Position numbers and translations under genes: made by a program. 8,382 nucleotides of DNA from JBEKCP01 sp050014815 (GTDB taxonomy: Bacteria; Planctomycetota; Planctomycetia; Pirellulales; Thermoguttaceae). Every line of letters starts with the position of its first letter. The stretch's first letter is position 1. The notes under the pieces were generated by a model, which did no database searches, was not told where the DNA came from, and saw nothing but the letters and a program-made list of their open reading frames with translations. The DNA is taken from positions 1-8,382 of the forward strand of contig JBEKCP010000243.1 of the NCBI GenBank assembly GCA_050014815.1, given 5' to 3'. Positions 4,684-8,382 of this stretch are shown here, piece after piece.

Positions 4684-6177
4684 CTACGCCGCCGTGCGAA
4701 CGCGCATGGGCAGCTTGCGGATCTTGTCGATCAGGCCGCTGGTGGAGTAGTCGGACACCGTAGGCACCGTCGCGACGTGGCCGCCGTGGCGGAGCACCGT
4801 CTCGTGGCCGACCACCCCTTCAACGCTGTATTGGTCGGCCTTCACCAGCACGTCGGGCAGGACCCGCTCGACCAGGCCCTGGACGCTGGCCTCGTCGAAG
4901 ATGACGACGTAATCGACGCAGGCCAGGGCCGCGAGCATGTCGGCCCGCCCCCGCTGGTCGAGGATTGGCCGACCCGGCCCCTTGAGTTCCCGGACGCTGC
5001 GGTCGCTGTTCAGGCCCACCAGCAGGCAGTCGCCGTGTTTGCGGGCCTCCTGGAGCGAGGCGACGTGGCCGGGGTGGAGCAGGTCGAAGCAGCCGTTGGT
5101 CATCACGATTCGCTTGCCGGCCAAGCGCAACCTCCCGACCGCGGCGTCGATCTGGTCCAGGGAGAGGACCTTGGGCTCCACGCCGGGGGTCAGGGAGAGT
5201 TCGGCCAGGATCTCGCGGCGGGTGAGGGGGACGACGCCGAGTCGCTCGACCTCCAGCCCTCCGGCTACATTGGCAACTTCGATCGCCGCGGCCGGATCGG
5301 CCCCGGCCGCCAGCAGGTAGCCCAGGACGGCCAGGACCATGTCGCCGGCCCCCGTGATATCGCAGACCTGTCGAGGGCGGGCGGGGAACAACAGGCGGCG
5401 CCCCGAGCGGTCCACCCAGGCCATTCCGTCGCGGTCCAACGTGACGACGACCGACTGGACGCCGAAGTCCAGGAGCCGCCGGCCGGCCTCGATGCCTTCC
5501 TGGGGCGTGGTGATTCGGGTGCCCAGGGCGCGGCCCGCCTCGGCCCGGTTCGGCGTGATGCACGTGCAACCCGCGTAACGGCGGTAGTCGGCGTCCTTCA
5601 CGGGATCGGCCAGCAGGGGCACGCCCGCCGCGCGAGCCAACTCGACCAGCCTCGGGATCATCTCCCCTTTGCAGACCCCCTTGTTGTAGTCGCTGATGAG
5701 GACCAGGTCGATCTCGTCGATGCACCGGGCAATGCCCGAGAGAATCCGCTCGAAAGTGTCGGTGTCGATGGGCTCCTGCGTCTCGCGATCCACCCGCATC
5801 ATCTGGTGGGGATAACGCTGTTGGGCACAGCCCAGCAGCCGCTCCTTGACGGTCGTGGGGCGGTCGGCCACGGAGAGGACCAGGCGGTGGTTGATGTCGT
5901 GCTTGTCCAGGAGCCGGCGGACGGTCTGGCCTTCTTCGTCTTGGCCGATGGCGGCGGCCAGGACGGTTTGGGCCCCCAGGGTGGCCAGCATCAAGGCGAC
6001 ACTGCCTGCTCCGCCCAGCCGGTGCTCCTGCCGGCCAATCCGCAGGATGGGGATGGGGGCCTCGGGACTGATCCGCTCAACGTCGCCCCAGACGTAGCGG
6101 TCCAACATGCAGTCGCCCACCAGCAGAATGCGGGGGCGAAGGTCCCGTTCCAGCAAGCCTATCGACGAAATGGACAT
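4684..6177 (-). CDS. hldE: Bifunctional D-glycero-beta-D-manno-heptose-7-phosphate kinase / heptose-1-phosphate adenylyltransferase
   Basis: This 497-residue protein makes the ADP-heptose precursor for the lipopolysaccharide inner core. Its N-terminal sugar-kinase domain phosphorylates heptose 7-phosphate at C1, and its C-terminal domain adds AMP from ATP to heptose 1-phosphate. The kinase (about 1-325) is of the PfkB/ribokinase type, with GGAGSVA (55-61), DYNKGV (163-168) and the catalytic ITGAGD (274-279). The transferase (about 355-497) shows TNGCFDLLHPGH (360-371) with the HxGH nucleotide site, GLNSDRSV (388-395), the LPDVLVKADQY segment and DYSTSGLIDKI near the end. The length matches two-domain HldE. 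The ATG at 6177 is preceded 10 nt away by AGGAGG, which settles the start although the frame stays open to 6402, inside lpxK. lpxK ends 76 bp upstream, so both genes serve outer-membrane lipopolysaccharide. DYNKGV has Asn where Gly is usual, probably harmless. Confidence 0.96.
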   Translation of the reverse strand: MSISSIGLLERDLRPRILLVGDCMLDRYVWGDVERISPEAPIPILRIGRQEHRLGGAGSVALMLATLGAQTVLAAAIGQDEEGQTVRRLLDKHDINHRLVLSVADRPTTVKERLLGCAQQRYPHQMMRVDRETQEPIDTDTFERILSGIARCIDEIDLVLISDYNKGVCKGEMIPRLVELARAAGVPLLADPVKDADYRRYAGCTCITPNRAEAGRALGTRITTPQEGIEAGRRLLDFGVQSVVVTLDRDGMAWVDRSGRRLLFPARPRQVCDITGAGDMVLAVLGYLLAAGADPAAAIEVANVAGGLEVERLGVVPLTRREILAELSLTPGVEPKVLSLDQIDAAVGRLRLAGKRIVMTNGCFDLLHPGHVASLQEARKHGDCLLVGLNSDRSVRELKGPGRPILDQRGRADMLAALACVDYVVIFDEASVQGLVERVLPDVLVKADQYSVEGVVGHETVLRHGGHVATVPTVSDYSTSGLIDKIRKLPMRVRTAA

Positions 6178-6187
6178 CCGTGTCCGG

Positions 6188-6193
6188 CCTCCT
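6188..6193 (-). promoter_or_regulatory. Strong Shine-Dalgarno of hldE
   Basis: The minus strand reads AGGAGG ten bases before the ATG at 6177. It excludes the longer in-frame start options (6222 and 6402) for hldE. Confidence 0.8.
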
Positions 6194-6217
6194 GACTGAC
6201 AATAATGGCGCCTCAAA

Positions 6218-6246
6218 AACATACCCGGAACGGGTTTTTCGGCCAA
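6218..6246 (-). promoter_or_regulatory. Candidate hldE promoter with a palindrome in its spacer
   Basis: Minus-strand TTGGCC (6241-6246) and TATGTT (6218-6223) are 17 bp apart. The spacer contains an inverted repeat ACCCG-TTC-CGGGT (6223-6235), which overlaps the -10 box by one base. The same hairpin is followed on the minus strand by ATGTTTTTG, so it might instead be a weak terminator or attenuator after lpxK. The two readings cannot be separated from sequence. Confidence 0.35.
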
Positions 6247-6253
6247 GAGCAGT

Positions 6254-7318
6254 TCAGACCGGCAGGGCTGCCAGCCGGGCCTCGAAGGCGGCTCGCCCGG
6301 CGAGGATTTCCACCCCGATCCGAACGGCCCACAAGGGCCGCTCCCCAAGCCGGCCCCGATCCAGCTTGACCAGGTCCTTCTCGGTACACACCACGGCGGC
6401 AACGTCGAGCCGCCGGGCCGCTGTAGCCAAGGATTCGAGGTCCCGGGGGTTATAGGCGTAATGGTCGGGGAATGCCAGGAACTCGACCACCTCGTAGCCG
6501 CAGCCGGCCAAGGTGTGGCGGAAGCCGGCCGGGTTGCCGATCCCGCAGAATGCCAGAACCCGTTGTCCAGCCAGGGATTCCAGGGGGGCCGCCATTTCCG
6601 GCCCGACCAGGGCCTGGGGCGCGTGGGCCAACTCGAGCCATCCGGCCTGTGGGGCGTAGCGCTGGACCGCTTGGCGGATTTCGGCCCGTTGGTCCGGCGC
6701 GAGGAGGTCTGCCCGCGAGAGGGCCACCACGTCGGCCCGAGCCAGTCCTTCGGGCGGCTCCCGGAGCGTGCCCCGCGGAAACACGTGTCCGAAGCCCAGC
6801 GGCTCCAGGGCGTCCAAGAGCACGAGGTCCAGGTCCCTGGCGATCCGCCGGTGCTGGAAACCGTCGTCCAGGAGAATCAACCGGCAGTGGAACTCGTCGA
6901 TCGCCCGCCGGGCGGCCGCCACCCGATCGGGGTCCTGGATGTGCGGCACGCCGGGCAGCCGCCGGGCCAACTCCCGGGCCTCGTCGTTGAGAATCTGCCC
7001 CGCCTTGGCCCCGTAGCCCCGGCTCACAATGGCCAAGGGCACCTGCCGTGGGGCGAACCATCGGGCGAGCCACTCGACCATCGGCGTCTTGCCCGTGCCC
7101 CCCAACGTCAGGTTGCCGACGCTCAAGACTACGGCAGCGACGCGCTGGGCGGCCGCCGGGTGACGGTCGTAGCGGCGGTTGCGCCAGCGGACAGCCCAGG
7201 TGTAGGGCACTTCGGCCACTCGCAATCCGCAGCGGACCAGCGATGCCCACGCGCCGCGCCGCCGCCCGCTCACCAGGTCTCGAAACTGCAAAGGGCCGAT
7301 AAGCAGGTTATGCTTCAC
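6254..7318 (-). CDS. lpxK: Tetraacyldisaccharide 4'-kinase, lipid A synthesis
   Basis: LpxK phosphorylates the 4' position of the tetraacylated disaccharide to give lipid IVA, at the cytoplasmic face of the inner membrane. Over 354 residues the sequence shows the P-loop GNLTLGGTGKTP (68-79), SRGYG (99-103), an NDEA segment with Asp112 where the family has GDE, LDDGFQHRR (150-158), HVFPRGTLREP (178-188), FPDHYAY with His286 (283-289) and CTEKDLVKL (311-319). The N-terminus has the amphipathic and hydrophobic character typical of the membrane-associated family. Length is close to the E. coli enzyme plus a small extension. The start is GTG at 7318, only 3 nt after the stop of the membrane-protein gene, so translation is probably coupled; no other start lies near the conserved N-terminus. 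It implies a lipid A-containing outer membrane. Confidence 0.96.
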   Translation of the reverse strand: MKHNLLIGPLQFRDLVSGRRRGAWASLVRCGLRVAEVPYTWAVRWRNRRYDRHPAAAQRVAAVVLSVGNLTLGGTGKTPMVEWLARWFAPRQVPLAIVSRGYGAKAGQILNDEARELARRLPGVPHIQDPDRVAAARRAIDEFHCRLILLDDGFQHRRIARDLDLVLLDALEPLGFGHVFPRGTLREPPEGLARADVVALSRADLLAPDQRAEIRQAVQRYAPQAGWLELAHAPQALVGPEMAAPLESLAGQRVLAFCGIGNPAGFRHTLAGCGYEVVEFLAFPDHYAYNPRDLESLATAARRLDVAAVVCTEKDLVKLDRGRLGERPLWAVRIGVEILAGRAAFEARLAALPV

Positions 7319-7321
7319 AGG

Positions 7322-8053
7322 TTACTTGGCGTTGTCGTCGCGGACCTGGACCTGCAGGGCGCCGAGCATCCGCGTGATCGTCTCTTGCTTCTTCCGGATG
7401 AAGGGCACGTTGTCCAGGACGATCGCCCGCCGCTCTTCGCTGGCCTGAAGGATCAGCCGCCCGGACCGCAAGAGCAGGTACTCGAACACGTCGTTGATCT
7501 CCTCGTCGATCCGCAGGTGCGGCGACGGGAACCGCTCGATGTTGCTCAAGAACCCGTGATGGTGCAGCAACTCGTTGGGCCGCACCTCCCAGCAATCGAA
7601 CCGCACCGCCACGAGCATCAAGAGGTAGACCGCCCCCAGGATCCCCGCAAACGCCCAGTAGAACGGCGGGTTGGCCACCGGGTGAAACTTGGCCAGGATG
7701 GAGTGCAACACCGGCAGGATCCCCGGGTGGAACGTGAACAGGAGGAATGCGCCCAGCACGATCGCCGCCACGAAGAAAAAGAGCGTCAGCGACGTCGTCC
7801 GCGGGAAGTCGAAGGCCAGGATCACCAGGTTGACCGCCATCACGGCCAGGAACAGGATGGAGACAACCTTGGCCGCCTTGTTGGCCGGGTCCAGCGGGTC
7901 GTGCATCATCCCCAGGGCGACGGCCGCGGCGACCGAGGCGATCAAGAGCGGGTAGAGAAACACGATTTTCGGGTAGGGGATCAAGAGGACGCTGGCGGGG
8001 GCCTCGTCGGGCTTCTTTTCGCCGGGCGCTCTCTCGTGCGACAGGTTCGACAT
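7322..8053 (-). CDS. Four-helix membrane protein with a C-terminal, possibly PH-like, cytoplasmic domain
   Basis: I do not recognise a named family, though similar uncharacterised planctomycete proteins are remembered. The 243 residues begin with a charged cytoplasmic-type leader (1-27). Four likely transmembrane helices follow: about 29-50, 63-81, 88-108 and 131-150. The tail (151-243) is soluble. Its pattern WEVRPNELLHHHG, RFPSPHLRI, SGRLILQASEERRAIVLDNV resembles the alternating strands of bacterial PH-like domains, an inference by eye only. A helix rich in charge ends the protein. The ATG at 8053 has an AAGGAG site six bases upstream and a promoter at 8093-8122. It is the first gene of a likely operon with lpxK, 3 nt downstream, so a link to envelope or lipid A biology is plausible but unproved. 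Confidence 0.85.
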   Translation of the reverse strand: MSNLSHERAPGEKKPDEAPASVLLIPYPKIVFLYPLLIASVAAAVALGMMHDPLDPANKAAKVVSILFLAVMAVNLVILAFDFPRTTSLTLFFFVAAIVLGAFLLFTFHPGILPVLHSILAKFHPVANPPFYWAFAGILGAVYLLMLVAVRFDCWEVRPNELLHHHGFLSNIERFPSPHLRIDEEINDVFEYLLLRSGRLILQASEERRAIVLDNVPFIRKKQETITRMLGALQVQVRDDNAK

Positions 8054-8059
8054 GATCTT

Positions 8060-8065
8060 CTCCTT
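8060..8065 (-). promoter_or_regulatory. Shine-Dalgarno of the membrane-protein gene
   Basis: AAGGAG on the minus strand lies six bases before the ATG at 8053, an ideal distance, and fixes that start. Confidence 0.8.
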
Positions 8066-8092
8066 TCCTCTCGGGGGCTCGGATTTCCGGGC

Positions 8093-8122
8093 ATTCTACC
8101 GCGTTTGGCCTGTAAGTGCCAG
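8093..8122 (-). promoter_or_regulatory. Sigma-70-like promoter of the membrane protein-lpxK operon
   Basis: Minus-strand CTGGCA (8117-8122) and TAGAAT (8093-8098) are separated by 18 bp. The -10 matches the consensus at five of six positions. The start would lie near 8086, giving a leader of about 33 nt. An AT-rich heptamer array lies directly upstream of the -35 box, where an UP element would be. Confidence 0.45.
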
Positions 8123-8123
8123 G

Positions 8124-8152
8124 GATTTTGGATTTTAGATTTTGGATTTCGA
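8124..8152. repeat. GATTTTG heptamer array
   Basis: Four units (GATTTTG, GATTTTA, GATTTTG, GATTTCG) with period 7. It is the reverse complement of the CCAAAAT array at 4643-4670. It ends one base from the predicted -35 box of the membrane protein-lpxK operon. Confidence 0.75.
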
Positions 8153-8154
8153 TT

Positions 8155-8262
8155 GGGTGGCACGCCCTGAGGAACGAAGGGCGTGAAGAGCCCGCAAACG
8201 ACGCCCTTCGCCGACCAACGCCGACCGTGCTGCGCACGGTGCCCGTCCGGAACGTGCCACCC
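8155..8262. repeat. Composite inverted-repeat element bounded by GGGTGGCACG
   Basis: GGGTGGCACG (8155-8164) and its exact complement CGTGCCACCC (8253-8262) enclose nested hairpins. CACGCCCT (8161-8168) pairs with AGGGCGTG (8178-8185). CGAAGGGCGT (8175-8184) can alternatively pair with ACGCCCTTCG (8201-8210). CCGTGC-TGC-GCACGG spans 8225-8239. No gene lies inside. The make-up suggests a non-autonomous MITE/REP-like repeat; boundaries are taken from the outer arms. Confidence 0.6.
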
Positions 8263-8280
8263 GTCCGCCCTCACCCTGAC

Positions 8281-8317
8281 CCTCTCCCGGTCGTGCCGCA
8301 GCGGCACGCGGGAGAGG
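8281..8317. repeat. CCTCTCCCG...CGGGAGAGG hairpin
   Basis: CCTCTCCCG (8281-8289) pairs with CGGGAGAGG (8309-8317) around an inner perfect palindrome CGTGCCGC-A-GCGGCACG (8292-8308). Together with the preceding TCACCCTGAC it resembles a very common REP-like intergenic repeat of environmental bacteria. It lies about 20 bp after the stop of the partial gene at the window edge and could mark the end of that transcript. Confidence 0.6.
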
Positions 8318-8335
8318 GGACCGCGAACTCGCGGC

Positions 8336-8382
8336 TCACGGCCGGTACACCTCGATGCTGCGGAGCCGGCAACGCAGGACTG
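8336..8382 (-). CDS. 3' end of an unidentified gene (partial)
   Basis: Reading the minus strand from the window edge gives a frame ending VLRCRLRSIEVYRP and a TGA at 8336-8338. Alternating charged and hydrophobic residues followed by repeats only after the stop suggest a genuine C-terminus, resembling a final beta strand. Only 14 codons are visible, so no product can be named. Confidence 0.35.
   Translation of the reverse strand, partial: VLRCRLRSIEVYRP

Noticed and set aside
4777..6195. Long open frame on the plus strand opposite hldE (472 codons)
   Set aside because: It is an antisense shadow of a clearly identified GC-rich gene, lacks any recognisable domain and has no ribosome binding site. 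The same applies to the long plus-strand frames at 212-1573, 2766-4184 and 6461-8170.
8107..8122. Sigma-54 type -24/-12 promoter (TGGCAC on the minus strand)
   Set aside because: The GG to GC distance is one base short and the -12 element reads GGCC in place of TTGC; the sigma-70-like TAGAAT reading fits better.

Overview
The window looks like a GC-rich chromosomal segment of a Planctomycetota bacterium, probably of the Pirellulales type. This is inferred from four things: a large lipoprotein and a small membrane protein that resemble planctomycete families, lipid A and heptose genes, long intergenic palindromes, and frequent start sites without a Shine-Dalgarno sequence. No rRNA, tRNA, CRISPR array, transposase or integrase was seen. 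Every gene I accept is on the minus strand, so transcription runs from high to low coordinates.

In transcription order: (1) 8336-8382 is the probable 3' tip of an unidentified gene. (2) 8054-8335 is non-coding and packed with repeats: a GGGAGAGG-type hairpin, a composite GGGTGGCACG-bounded inverted repeat and a 7-bp AT-rich tandem array, followed by a promoter. (3) 7322-8053 encodes a four-helix membrane protein with a cytoplasmic, possibly PH-like tail. It is coupled (3-nt gap) to lpxK (6254-7318), the lipid A 4'-kinase. hldE (4684-6177), the bifunctional ADP-heptose synthase, follows with its own strong ribosome binding site and a possible promoter. This block serves lipopolysaccharide synthesis. 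(4) 4545-4683 holds two different 7-bp tandem arrays. (5) 4218-4544 encodes a small protein of three TPR units. (6) A good sigma-70-like promoter at 4119-4147 drives a membrane-anchored diguanylate cyclase (2937-4004), whose second GGDEF domain has been gutted and frameshifted (remnant 2696-2962). (7) 2465-2695 is non-coding, with several hairpins and a promoter. (8) A probable two-gene operon follows: a 505-residue lipoprotein (917-2434) and an SRAP/YedK-type abasic-site protein (173-907). (9) 1-172 contains only short hairpins.

The most striking observation is that both genes of the last operon carry a palindromic DNA element inside the reading frame. In the SRAP gene, a perfect 25-bp inverted repeat with a 27-bp centre (304-380) adds about 25 residues in a surface-loop position, and the element is free of stop codons in all six frames. 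In the lipoprotein gene, a 71-bp imperfect palindrome (2347-2417) encodes most of the n-region of the signal peptide; removing it in thought leaves a textbook lipoprotein signal. These look like protein-tolerated, REP/MITE-like insertions.
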